DNA from: Bacteroidota bacterium
Lineage (GTDB): Bacteria > Bacteroidota > Bacteroidia > Sphingobacteriales > Sphingobacteriaceae
Length of the DNA stretch: 64,000 bases
Direction: 5' to 3'
Assembly (NCBI GenBank): GCA_023450085.1
Contig: JAEXHI010000001.1
Coordinates: 1 to 64,000, forward strand
Positions 17,650 to 24,716 of the stretch are shown one piece after another. Position 1 is the first letter of the stretch. Each line of letters starts with the position of its first letter. Below the pieces are notes generated by a model that was not told the origin of the DNA, ran no database searches, and saw nothing but the letters and a program-made list of their open reading frames with translations. Made by a program: the position numbers and the translations under genes.

Positions 17650-18017
17650 TTCTTTTGCTTTTGGGTCAATACTATCTTTTCCAAATCAGTCCAAGCACCG
17701 CCATTAAATACCTTTTTAAAGCCACGTTCCTTTAAAAGGCTTTCCACTTTAACACTTCGCAAGCCATGAGAACAAGTGGTGATGTAAGTTTTGTTGGGGT
17801 CCAATTCTCGGTATCTCTCTCTGATACTTCCCAATGAAATATTAACCGAATCTTCAATGTGACCCGTTTCATATTCTTCGGCAGTACGCACATCCAAAAT
17901 CACGGCGCCATCGGCAATTTTCTTGTCCAATCCATCAGCAAGCATCACTAGTCGGTAGGTACGATAAGCTATATATATCACTAAAAGCGATAATAAAATC
18001 CAGAAAATAGTTTTCAT
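17646..18017 (-). CDS. Membrane-anchored rhodanese-like protein
   Basis: 123 residues. An N-terminal transmembrane helix (about 4-20) anchors a single rhodanese domain: GAVILDVRTAEEYETGHI (37-54) and an active-site loop TCSHGLRS with C82. The intact cysteine predicts sulfurtransferase or sulfur-carrier activity on persulfides, probably facing the periplasm or the inner-membrane surface. It overlaps the preceding gene by one base (start at 18017 within its stop) and the next by 4 bp, so it is tightly coupled inside the TetR operon. Confidence 0.9.
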   Translation of the reverse strand: MKTIFWILLSLLVIYIAYRTYRLVMLADGLDKKIADGAVILDVRTAEEYETGHIEDSVNISLGSIRERYRELDPNKTYITTCSHGLRSVKVESLLKERGFKKVFNGGAWTDLEKIVLTQKQKK

Positions 18018-18331
18018 TATTGGTTGTTCTTTACGTTTCTAAAAATCAGGTAATCGATATAAAAAGTGCCAAAGGGAATAAAACAAGCCACTATGATTTT
18101 CCAAGTCGTTGTTTTAAATTTCCATTGTTGTTCCACTCCTAGGCTAAGCGTACTCAATAAAAACCAAACGAAAATAGCACCATGTACAGGACCAATTAGC
18201 TTGGTGAGCGAAGGATTATTCCCCAAATATTTCATGGGCACAGCCACAAAAAGTAGGAACAACAGGGACAAACCTTCCAAAAAGCCGAGCACACGCAAGC
18301 GGCCAATTTTTGTAGAGAAAAGTTGAATCAT
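18017..18331 (-). CDS. DUF3817 family inner-membrane protein
   Basis: 104 residues from the ATG at 18331. A longer frame reaching 18478 would overlap the upstream gene by about 145 bp and adds a non-conserved leader, so it is rejected. The start IQLFSTKIGRLRVLGFLEGLS and later GPVHGAIFVWFLLS are typical of DUF3817, a small three-helix integral membrane family of unknown function. It starts one base after the stop region of the upstream membrane gene (18333) and ends on the start of the rhodanese gene, so translation is coupled. Confidence 0.85.
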   Translation of the reverse strand: MIQLFSTKIGRLRVLGFLEGLSLLFLLFVAVPMKYLGNNPSLTKLIGPVHGAIFVWFLLSTLSLGVEQQWKFKTTTWKIIVACFIPFGTFYIDYLIFRNVKNNQ

Positions 18332-18332
18332 A

Positions 18333-18791
18333 TTATCTGAAATAAGGTCGTTGAGCAAGTGGCGAAAAAGGCCAAGGAATGGCGATGAAGATAAGCAAAA
18401 GACTGAGTGAAAACCAGAGCAACATGGTTTTAAACTTATCCCTGTCACTTGTTTTTCTTTTAGCAAGGGCCGAACCAATGGTGAGCGTAACCACTGCCAA
18501 CAGCATCATTAAGCTATGTAAAAGTCCAAAAAAGCTGAAATCAAGTTTCCCAACCGTTTCCTTAAAGTTGGCAAAGAAATATTGGATTAAAGGGCTTTTA
18601 AAATACAGCACCAAGCCCAACATCAATTGGATATGGGCAATAGTAGCCGTCCAGTGCCTAACCGCATTATCTGTTTTGCTAAACACAGCATTGGAACGGT
18701 AGCCGCGGTATGCCCTAAAGATGGCATAAATTAAGCTTGCCAACACAAGCCAACGAACAGTAGAATGATAAAAAGTGAGTGCTTGATACAT
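18333..18791 (-). CDS. Four-helix membrane protein, possible cytochrome b-like
   Basis: 152 residues with four predicted transmembrane helices. Histidines lie near or within them (YHSTVRWLVL, RHWTATIAHIQLMLG, FGLLHSLMM), a pattern that could ligate haem as in small b-type cytochromes, but I cannot prove it. It is the first target gene after the TetR regulator: a 28-bp perfect palindrome lies 29 bp upstream of its ATG. A second short inverted repeat (8-bp arms, 18788-18795 and 18803-18810) covers the start codon and may fold in the mRNA. Confidence 0.75.
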   Translation of the reverse strand: MYQALTFYHSTVRWLVLASLIYAIFRAYRGYRSNAVFSKTDNAVRHWTATIAHIQLMLGLVLYFKSPLIQYFFANFKETVGKLDFSFFGLLHSLMMLLAVVTLTIGSALAKRKTSDRDKFKTMLLWFSLSLLLIFIAIPWPFSPLAQRPYFR

Positions 18792-18819
18792 CGTTTTTAA
18801 TTAACGATGTAAAGTAAAC

Positions 18820-18847
18820 CAAAAACATACTAATTAGTATGTTTTTG
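18820..18847. promoter_or_regulatory. TetR operator, perfect 28-bp palindrome
   Basis: Perfectly symmetric about the axis between 18833 and 18834; the core is ACATACTAATTAGTATGT. It lies in the 66-bp gap between the TetR gene and the first target gene, as expected for a TetR-family operator. A 20/24 match occurs immediately upstream of the TetR start codon (19449-19472), which supports its being the binding site. Confidence 0.85.
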
Positions 18848-18857
18848 ATTGTAATAT

Positions 18858-19448
18858 TTAAGTCAAGCTGTGAAGATAGCTCTTAAGCTCTTTTAAATAA
18901 GGCAGATAAATAGCTTTACTATTGGCTAACTTTCCAAAGTTACGCACGCCCCAATAGCCCGACATCACAAATAAAGTCACTTGTGCTGCCTCTACATCTT
19001 TACGCACCACTCCCGTTTGCTTGCCTTTTTCGAGTACACTGGTCATCAGTTCCGACCATTGCTCGGTCAGCTCGTTCAATACCGAACTGAAATCCGCATT
19101 CCATGGGGTCATTTCCTGTGTAAGGTTTGCCGCTGGACATCCAAACTCCACTTTCAGGAAATCATTTTCCAAAAGCAGTCCGTGCATTAAATTATAAATG
19201 GCATCTAAAGGATTTTCAGCTGACTGCAAAGGTTCAATGAAACTAGTGGCCAATATTGGCTTTAACAGCTCATTGATGATGGCCAAACCCATCTCATCCT
19301 TGTTTTTAAAATGGTAGTAAAAGGCTCCTTTGGTCACTTTGGTAGTGGCCAAAATATCATCAATACTGGTGGCCTGATAGCCTTTTCGATAAATCAGCTC
19401 AAAAGCTTGCTGTAAAAGATGGAGACGTGTTGCCGCTGCCTTTTTCAT
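18858..19448 (-). CDS. TetR/AcrR family transcriptional regulator
   Basis: 196 residues from ATG 19448; a TTG start four codons upstream is rejected because it lies within the operator. The N-terminal helix-turn-helix reads TRLHLLQQAFELIYRKGYQATSIDDILATTKVTKGAFYYHFKNKDEM, the textbook TetR DNA-binding domain, quoted here only as its boundaries about 6-52. The C-terminal ligand domain has a conserved-type GCPAANL segment (about 110) like that of the YxaF/LmrA or AcrR C-terminal group. It is likely to repress itself and the four downstream genes through two operators. The inducer is unknown. Confidence 0.94.
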   Translation of the reverse strand: MKKAAATRLHLLQQAFELIYRKGYQATSIDDILATTKVTKGAFYYHFKNKDEMGLAIINELLKPILATSFIEPLQSAENPLDAIYNLMHGLLLENDFLKVEFGCPAANLTQEMTPWNADFSSVLNELTEQWSELMTSVLEKGKQTGVVRKDVEAAQVTLFVMSGYWGVRNFGKLANSKAIYLPYLKELKSYLHSLT

Positions 19449-19472
19449 AAAAAATACCAATTAGTTTCTTTT
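19449..19472. promoter_or_regulatory. Second, imperfect TetR operator at the regulator's own start
   Basis: Aligned on the AATTA centre, 20 of 24 positions match the palindrome at 18820-18847. It directly abuts the ATG at 19448, so repressor binding would block the promoter or leader of its own gene (autoregulation, inference). Confidence 0.7.
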
Positions 19473-19534
19473 ACAAAGAACGACAAACTAAGCAATACCT
19501 ACAAACGGGACTTGATGAGGCCTTGTTATTGTCA

Positions 19535-19625
19535 GAGATTGCTTCGTCGTTCCTCCTCGCAATGATGCTCCTATTTTCGTCATTGCGAAGAATAGCTTGT
19601 CCCGACTTTTCGGGAAAGCAATCTT
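19535..19625. repeat. Dispersed REP-like inverted repeat
   Basis: The two arms begin AGATTGCTTCGTCGTTCC... and end ...GGGAAAGCAATCT, with CTCGCAATGA/TCATTGCGAAG in the middle, and form a long imperfect hairpin between divergently placed genes. It has the look of Bacteroidota intergenic palindromes spread over the chromosome. Confidence 0.65.
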
Positions 19626-19697
19626 AAAGCGCTATTAAATGCATAAAAAAGTGGATAGACCAATCATCTTACATACTATAATCCGTTCCTAAAAAAC

Positions 19698-19705
19698 TAT
19701 TTTTG
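19698..19705 (+). promoter_or_regulatory. -7 element TATTTTTG of the EamA exporter gene
   Basis: A perfect TAnnTTTG. It overlaps a TTG codon that opens the longest frame (19703), so translation must instead begin at ATG 19724, 18 nt downstream. Confidence 0.65.
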
Positions 19706-19723
19706 CAGAAAATATTCCCGTCT

Positions 19724-20587
19724 ATGAAGTTAAAAAATATCCCTCCCGTACCAGCAGTTTTGCTTTCTATTATTAGTGTACAAGGAGGCGCTGCCATTGC
19801 AAAAGGCATTTTCCCTATCATGGGGGCAGCAGGCACCGTAAGTTTAAGGATTGTACTTTCCGCTATTTTATTACTAGCCGTTTACAGGCCATCGTTTAAA
19901 AGCATTACCCCTATCCAATGGAAATGGGCCGCTATTTATGGCTTGGCACTGGGTATCATGAACACTACCTTCTATTTATCACTATCCAGAATCCCTTTGG
20001 GACTAGCGGTTACTTTAGAGTTTTTAGGCCCTTTGGTATTGGCCATCTCCACCTCAAGAAAAGCGATAGACTTTTTATGGGCATTTATGGCAGCCGTGGG
20101 TATTGCCTTAATTGCACCATGGCATAGCAATAGCGATATTGACTTGATAGGTGCTGGTTTGGCTTTATTGGCTGGTGCTTTTTGGGCGGCCTACATTATT
20201 CTTGGCAGCAAAGTAACTAAGCTAATGGATAGTGGACAAGCGGTAAGTATCGGTTTAATTTTTGCCTCCTGTATTGCTTTACCCGCCGCACTTATTGAAG
20301 GCAATTTAGGCAATATTAGTCCTAAAGTATTTCTATTAGGGATGGGTATTGCCTTGCTATCAAGTGCTATCCCTTACACGCTTGAGATGAATGCGCTCAA
20401 ACATATTCCAGCTAAAACATTCAGCATCTTAATGAGCTTGGAACCCGCCGCTGCAGCCCTTTGTGGTTTGGTATTTTTGCATGAACATTTAAGCATTTTA
20501 GAGTGGACAACCATTGCCTTGGTGGTAGCGGCAAGCACAGGCTCTACGCTTACAAAGAGTAAAACCACGAGTAGTATTGATGTATAA
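19724..20587 (+). CDS. EamA/DMT family exporter, RhtA-like
   Basis: 287 residues and ten predicted transmembrane helices in two EamA repeats. The order VPAVLLSIISVQGGAAIAKGIFP at the start, LEFLGPLVLAI near 102 and the C-terminal LEPAAAALCGLVFLHEHLS are typical of the RhtA (threonine/homoserine exporter) branch of the drug/metabolite transporters. It probably exports amino acids or related metabolites; the substrate is not proven. The start is set by the -7 box at 19698-19705. It is transcribed alone. Confidence 0.88.
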   Translation: MKLKNIPPVPAVLLSIISVQGGAAIAKGIFPIMGAAGTVSLRIVLSAILLLAVYRPSFKSITPIQWKWAAIYGLALGIMNTTFYLSLSRIPLGLAVTLEFLGPLVLAISTSRKAIDFLWAFMAAVGIALIAPWHSNSDIDLIGAGLALLAGAFWAAYIILGSKVTKLMDSGQAVSIGLIFASCIALPAALIEGNLGNISPKVFLLGMGIALLSSAIPYTLEMNALKHIPAKTFSILMSLEPAAAALCGLVFLHEHLSILEWTTIALVVAASTGSTLTKSKTTSSIDV

Positions 20588-20611
20588 CTATTAAATAATC
20601 AAGCAATTAAA

Positions 20612-20643
20612 TTTGCATTATGGTAACAGGTTTTTTACCTTTA
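20612..20643 (+). promoter_or_regulatory. Promoter TTTG-N20-TACCTTTA
   Basis: TTTG at 20612-20615 and TACCTTTA at 20636-20643 with a 20-nt spacer, close to the Bacteroidota sigma-ABfr consensus (one mismatch in the -7 box). It drives the lipoprotein gene at 20680. Confidence 0.6.
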
Positions 20644-20679
20644 GAAAAAAATTAACTCATTAATACAAATCAAACTAGA

Positions 20680-21231
20680 ATGAAAAAGAAATTATTAGCG
20701 CTATTGATTGTTGGCTCAGCAGTAATTGCATCTTCTTGCAACAAAATCAAAGAAGCTGCCGACCAAAACATTACTTTAACTACCGCAGATGTAACCATAA
20801 GTGTTGCTTCCCAAGGTGTTTCAGCCCAAGAAGTAACGTTAAGTTCAGTAGTAGCCACCGCAGATTTAGATGCGTTAATTAAACAAAAAGCTTCTGGCTT
20901 TGGACTTAAAAATGTGAAGTCATTAAAGATAAAAACATTGACCGCAGAAATTACCGCTGGTGCTGATGCAAATAACAGTTTTGCTAATTTAAATGACGTA
21001 TCTGCAGTTATTGAAGCGACAGGAAAAACACCTTTTACCGCTACTTACTCAAGCGCATCAACCACTAGAACTGACAAAATTAGTTTAGTAGTGAACAGCG
21101 CTGTAGATTTAAAAGATTTAGTGTCTGGAACAGGTTTGAAGTACACTTTAAAATCTAAAATCCGTACTGCTTTAACCAACAACTTAACCATTAAGCTAGT
21201 AGCAACCTACGATGCTGTAGTTGGCCTTTAA
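20680..21231 (+). CDS. Lipoprotein of unknown function
   Basis: 183 residues. The signal peptide ends in a lipobox with cysteine at about residue 20 (VIASSCNKIKE). The mature part is Thr/Ala/Ser-rich, predicted mainly beta, without cysteines or catalytic motifs. Its pattern (alternating TLTAEITAGADA, SAVIEATG, KISLVVNSAVDLKDLV) suggests a small beta-sandwich. It is a single-gene unit with a clear promoter upstream and two terminators downstream. No family is recognised. Confidence 0.75.
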   Translation: MKKKLLALLIVGSAVIASSCNKIKEAADQNITLTTADVTISVASQGVSAQEVTLSSVVATADLDALIKQKASGFGLKNVKSLKIKTLTAEITAGADANNSFANLNDVSAVIEATGKTPFTATYSSASTTRTDKISLVVNSAVDLKDLVSGTGLKYTLKSKIRTALTNNLTIKLVATYDAVVGL

Positions 21232-21250
21232 TAAACTAAACAACATTGGA

Positions 21251-21283
21251 TAGGTCGGTGCAAAACACTGGCCTATTTTTTTT
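21251..21283 (+). terminator. Intrinsic terminator of the lipoprotein gene
   Basis: A 10-bp stem (21251-21260 with 21266-21275, two G-U pairs), a CAAAA loop and a run of eight T, 19 bp after the stop codon. Confidence 0.85.
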
Positions 21284-21306
21284 GGCTTGATGAACAAGCA
21301 CCCATA

Positions 21307-21342
21307 AAAAAAGGAGTCCCGAACGTTCGGGACTCCTTTTTT
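21307..21342. terminator. Bidirectional terminator, perfect 36-bp palindrome
   Basis: An 18+18 bp perfect inverted repeat centred between 21324 and 21325, with a GGAGTCCCGAAC core flanked by A7 and T6. It lies between the lipoprotein gene and the converging ferredoxin gene and can end both transcripts. Confidence 0.9.
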
Positions 21343-21395
21343 ATTTTATCATCCCAAAGGGATTTAAACTTTTTAACTTTTAGCGCTTCGCCCGA

Positions 21396-21746
21396 TTAAC
21401 CTTCTTGGTGCAACCAAGCTTTTTTAGCCAATAGTTCTTCTTCCGTTTCACGGATATCTTCGTCGTCTACACAGCAATCTACTGGGCAAACCGCCGCACA
21501 TTGGGGCTCATCATGGAAACCTTTACACTCGGTACACTTATCTGAAACAATATAGTATACTTCATCAGAAACTGCATCCTGAGCCGCTTCCGCATCTACT
21601 TCCTTACCTCCAAAATCAATAATACCATCTAAGCTAGTACCATCAGAAAATCTCCAAGCGGTACCTGCATCATAAATTGCATTATTAGGGCATTCTGGCT
21701 CACATGCCCCACAGTTTATACATTCGTCTGTTATTTTAATTGCCAT
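21396..21746 (-). CDS. Ferredoxin, 2x[4Fe-4S] dicluster type
   Basis: 116 residues. The first cluster motif C9-x2-C12-x2-C15-x3-C19-P lies at the N-terminus; the second (C71-x2-C74-x8-C83-x3-C87-P) follows a 50-residue acidic insert, giving the long Bacteroidota-type bacterial ferredoxin. It is a small cytoplasmic low-potential electron carrier. The gene is divergent from an acyl-CoA reductase with only 79 bp between start codons, and the two promoters face each other within 21775-21795. Confidence 0.94.
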   Translation of the reverse strand: MAIKITDECINCGACEPECPNNAIYDAGTAWRFSDGTSLDGIIDFGGKEVDAEAAQDAVSDEVYYIVSDKCTECKGFHDEPQCAAVCPVDCCVDDEDIRETEEELLAKKAWLHQEG

Positions 21747-21774
21747 CTTATCGTCTAATTCTAAATGCTAAGCT

Positions 21775-21795
21775 TAACTTTGCATCGCAAATATA
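21775..21795. promoter_or_regulatory. Face-to-face promoters of ferredoxin and acyl-CoA reductase genes
   Basis: TAACTTTG on plus (21775-21782) and TATATTTG on minus (plus reads CAAATATA, 21788-21795) are separated by 5 bp. Each polymerase would transcribe through the other promoter, so only one direction can be engaged at a time. Confidence 0.6.
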
Positions 21796-21825
21796 ATACA
21801 TAATCCATTTATAATAGTTCTAAAT

Positions 21826-22848
21826 ATGTCATCACTTCGCAAAGAACAGTTAATTTCAGCTTTTAAACAGCTAGGTTTATACCTACAACAGCCCGACGAA
21901 GCCCTAATTGCTATGCTAAATTCTGCTAGCAATGCAAATGCTTGGTTTACAGCTATCGAGGTAAACAAAGCCGTTAAAGCAATTGCTGAAATGCTTGATG
22001 AACAAGATTTAGTGCAATGGTTTGAAACGGTGGAAGTGGCTAAAACCCCAAAAACCGTGGGTCTTATCCTTGCAGGAAACATTCCTTTGGTAGGTTTTCA
22101 TGATGTAATGTGCGTGTTGGCCACTGGGAATATTGCCCAAATCAAATTATCATCATCAGACAATAAGCTCCTCCCCTTTTTGCTTAATCGCTTGTGCGAT
22201 ATTTTACCTGAGCTGAAAAACCACATTGTTTATGCCGAGCAGTTAAAGAATTTTGATGCGGTAATTGCCACGGGCAGTAACAACACGTCTAGGTATTTCG
22301 AGTATTATTTTGGTAAAGTACCTAACATCATCAGAAGAAACAGAAATAGCGTAGCCGTGATCACTGGCAAGGAAAGTAAAGAAGAAATTGCACAGTTAGG
22401 GCATGATATTTTAGATTATTTTGGAATGGGCTGTCGCTCGATTTCGAAGATCTTTATTCCAAAGGACTATGACATCAAATACTTTTTTGAGCCTTTGGAG
22501 CCGTTCCAAGACATCATCAATCATTTCAAGTACAACAACAATTACGATTACAATAAATCAATCTACCTCGTCAACCTACAAACACATTACGACAACGGTT
22601 TCCTGTTGTTAAAAGAAGATGAAGGGCTTTCTTCACCTCTAGCGGTGCTATATTATGAGACGTATGAGGACATCAATGAAGTAGCCGAAAAACTGACACA
22701 ACAGGAAGAACAAATCCAATGCATTGTATCGAATACTGCTTTACAAAATTTACAGGTTTTACCATTTGGACAAAGCCAGCATCCAAAACTTTGGGACTAC
22801 GCAGATAATGTAAATACTGTTGCGTTTTTAAATGGATTAGGGGATTAG
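21826..22848 (+). CDS. Acyl-CoA reductase (LuxC-like, ALDH superfamily)
   Basis: 340 residues. It shows the family start of the catalytic fold, VGLILAGNIPLVGFHDVMCVLATGN (about 78-102), then ATGSNNTSRYFEYYF (NAD-binding ALDH-like loop) and the nucleophile in FGMGCRSISK (C203). It reduces a fatty acyl-CoA to aldehyde with NADPH in family members; the physiological acyl substrate in Bacteroidota is not settled. The divergent ferredoxin gene shares its promoter region and might supply reductant to the same pathway (inference). Confidence 0.88.
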   Translation: MSSLRKEQLISAFKQLGLYLQQPDEALIAMLNSASNANAWFTAIEVNKAVKAIAEMLDEQDLVQWFETVEVAKTPKTVGLILAGNIPLVGFHDVMCVLATGNIAQIKLSSSDNKLLPFLLNRLCDILPELKNHIVYAEQLKNFDAVIATGSNNTSRYFEYYFGKVPNIIRRNRNSVAVITGKESKEEIAQLGHDILDYFGMGCRSISKIFIPKDYDIKYFFEPLEPFQDIINHFKYNNNYDYNKSIYLVNLQTHYDNGFLLLKEDEGLSSPLAVLYYETYEDINEVAEKLTQQEEQIQCIVSNTALQNLQVLPFGQSQHPKLWDYADNVNTVAFLNGLGD

Positions 22849-22849
22849 A

Positions 22850-22884
22850 AGTTAGGAGTTAGGAGTTAGGAGTTAGGAGTTAGG
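22850..22884 (+). repeat. Heptanucleotide tandem repeat (AGTTAGG)5
   Basis: Five perfect copies starting one base after the TAG stop codon of the acyl-CoA reductase gene. Copy-number slippage is likely but would not alter the protein. Confidence 0.95.
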
Positions 22885-22956
22885 GGAAATTATTTTATTG
22901 TGAGATTGTTTTATTGCTGAAAAAGTTTTCCCTAACTTGTACGTCCAGTTTTAAAC

Positions 22957-22988
22957 GACTTTCCGACTTTCCGACTTTCCGACTTTCC
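22957..22988 (+). repeat. Octanucleotide tandem repeat (GACTTTCC)4
   Basis: Four perfect copies plus a partial fifth, followed by a T/C-rich run up to 23040. It lies directly upstream of the ftsE transcription unit. Confidence 0.95.
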
Positions 22989-23042
22989 GACTTTTTACCT
23001 TTTACTTTTCCCTTTTAACTTTTTACTTCTTACTTTTGAAGG

Positions 23043-23246
23043 ATGTATATCATCAAAGTTAAAGGCATTGCCAAAATACCAGATTACGTACAACTTAGAG
23101 ATGAAAAGTTTACGCTATTGGCTTATTTTAGGGTAGATAGACCTGATAAATCATTAGAAAAGTTGGGCTTTGGAGATAAACAGGAAAAAATAATGAACAT
23201 TATAAACGAGTTACCGTTTGGACAGGTAACCAAATTAGATATTTAA
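23043..23246 (+). CDS. Small conserved-looking protein upstream of ftsE
   Basis: 67 residues, soluble, basic-acidic mixture (MYIIKVKGIAKIPDYVQLRD...). I recognise no named family. It stops one base before the ftsE ATG, so the two are almost surely co-translated and the product may act with FtsE. Upstream, TACTTTTG (23031-23038) ends 4 nt before the ATG and could be the promoter of a leaderless mRNA, but GAAGG at 23038-23042 could also be a Shine-Dalgarno-like run. Confidence 0.75.
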   Translation: MYIIKVKGIAKIPDYVQLRDEKFTLLAYFRVDRPDKSLEKLGFGDKQEKIMNIINELPFGQVTKLDI

Positions 23247-23247
23247 C

Positions 23248-23928
23248 ATGGCCGAAAACGTAATTACCCTAAACAATGTTGATGTTTTTCAGCAGAAACA
23301 CCTTGTACTTTCTAACGTTGACCTCAATATAGCCAAAGGCGAATTTGTCTTTTTAATTGGGGCTACAGGTTCAGGAAAAAGTAGTTTGCTAAAAATCATT
23401 TACGGTGATTTACACATTGGTAATGGTGAAGGCAGCGTAGCCAATTTCAACCTTAAGTCACTTTCAGACAAAGAGGTACCTTTCTTAAGAAGAAAACTGG
23501 GAATCGTTTTCCAAGACTTTCAGTTGCTTAGCGATAGAACGGTTGAACAAAACTTGGAATTCGTACTAAAAGCAACGGGCTGGAAAGATAAAAACCTAAT
23601 TACTGAACGCATTAAAGATGTTTTGGAAAAGGTTGGATTACGTTCGAAAATCAAAAAAATGCCACATGAATTATCAGGTGGTGAGCAACAACGCATTGTT
23701 ATTGCAAGAGCATTATTGAACAATCCAGAGATTATTTTGGCCGATGAACCTACTGGAAACTTAGATCCAGAAACATCAGAAGAAATTGTAATGCTATTAA
23801 AGCAAATTAGCCAAAATGGTACGGCTGTATTAATGGCTACCCACGATTACCATATCATCCGCACCTTCCCTTCACGTATCATTAAATGTGAAAATGGTTT
23901 GATACACGAAGATGCTCAAATTGCCTAG
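23248..23928 (+). CDS. ftsE: Cell division ATP-binding protein FtsE
   Basis: 226 residues, the usual FtsE length. Walker A GATGSGKSS (38-46), ABC signature LSGGEQQRI near 138 and Walker B IILADEPTGNLDPETSEE near 157-174 are intact. FtsE powers FtsX in the divisome, controlling periplasmic peptidoglycan hydrolases. No ftsX gene is adjacent, unlike the Proteobacteria arrangement. The identification rests on the FtsE-typical GNLDP box and length; a LolD-like lipoprotein exporter ATPase is the main alternative. Confidence 0.82.
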   Translation: MAENVITLNNVDVFQQKHLVLSNVDLNIAKGEFVFLIGATGSGKSSLLKIIYGDLHIGNGEGSVANFNLKSLSDKEVPFLRRKLGIVFQDFQLLSDRTVEQNLEFVLKATGWKDKNLITERIKDVLEKVGLRSKIKKMPHELSGGEQQRIVIARALLNNPEIILADEPTGNLDPETSEEIVMLLKQISQNGTAVLMATHDYHIIRTFPSRIIKCENGLIHEDAQIA

Positions 23929-23989
23929 GCATTTTCTGACAAAATTTTAACTTTCAGCCATTCTGTTAGTGTATAACCTTACAAAACTG

Positions 23990-24028
23990 ACAGCATGGCT
24001 GTTTTATTTGTATTGGCAACACTTTTGA
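23990..24028 (+). promoter_or_regulatory. Inverted repeat plus sigma54-like promoter before grpE
   Basis: ACAGC-ATG-GCTGT (23990-24002) is followed 10 bp later by TTGGCAACACTTTTGA (24013-24028). This matches the -24/-12 pattern TGGC-N8-TTG with correct 11-nt GG-to-G spacing, but with A instead of C at -12. A similar arrangement at heat-shock genes of the phylum is recalled, not verified. No CIRCE element is present. Confidence 0.5.
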
Positions 24029-24055
24029 GAATGAACCCAAAAAACAAGTTTACAG

Positions 24056-24634
24056 ATGTTTAATAAGAAGAAAAAGGAAGAAGAAGCTGTAGTAGAAAAC
24101 CAAGCTACAGAAGAAACTAAAGAGAATAACTCCACTGAAAACACAGAAAACGAAGCTACTGTAAATGAAGCTGCTGAAGAATTATCGGCAGAAGACAAAT
24201 TGAAACAGGAAGTAGCTGAACTGAATGATAAATACCTACGCCTATTTGCAGAATTCGACAACTTTAAACGTCGTACGCAAAAAGAGCGTGTAGAGCTTTT
24301 GCAAACTGCTGGAAAAGATGTAGTGGTTTCGCTTTTACCTGTACTTGACGATTTTGAACGTGCTATTAAAGCCACAGAAAACACCACTGAAGTAGCTCCT
24401 GTTCGCGAAGGTATTGTATTGGTACAAACCAAATTGAAAAGTATTTTAAGCCAAAAAGGCTTGAAAGAAATTGAAAGCATCAACACGGAATTCAATACTG
24501 ATTTGCACGAGGCGATTACCCAAATCCCTTCACCTACCGATGAGCAAAAAGGAAAAGTAATTGACGAACTAGAAAAAGGATACACGCTTAACGACAAGGT
24601 AGTTCGTTTTGCCAAAGTAGTGGTTGGAGCATAG
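24056..24634 (+). CDS. grpE: Nucleotide exchange factor GrpE
   Basis: 192 residues. The N-terminal about 45 residues are very acidic and disordered. A long coiled coil (about 45-85) leads to the family core LRLFAEFDNFKRRTQKE (about 61-77) and the C-terminal beta domain with LNDKVVRFAKVVVG. GrpE releases ADP from DnaK and acts with DnaJ, whose gene follows 82 bp downstream. The upstream inverted repeat and sigma54-like element point to stress control. A long open frame on the opposite strand is a compositional shadow. Confidence 0.97.
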   Translation: MFNKKKKEEEAVVENQATEETKENNSTENTENEATVNEAAEELSAEDKLKQEVAELNDKYLRLFAEFDNFKRRTQKERVELLQTAGKDVVVSLLPVLDDFERAIKATENTTEVAPVREGIVLVQTKLKSILSQKGLKEIESINTEFNTDLHEAITQIPSPTDEQKGKVIDELEKGYTLNDKVVRFAKVVVGA

Positions 24635-24716
24635 AAAGTTTTGAATGAGAGAATGACAGAATGAGAGAATTTAACTCAATCATTCAAAATTCAATCACTC
24701 AATCATTAATACAAAA

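Noticed and set aside
18332..18478. N-terminal extension of the DUF3817 protein to 18478
   Set aside because: It would overlap the upstream membrane gene by over 140 bp and is not part of the family; ATG 18331 follows that gene's stop directly.
22850..22988. CRISPR-like array
   Set aside because: Only simple 7- and 8-bp tandem repeats with no spacers and no cas genes.
24004..24615. A 203-codon Ser-rich open frame on the minus strand across grpE
   Set aside because: Low-complexity composition reflects the Glu/Lys-rich codons of grpE on the other strand. No start signal or family.
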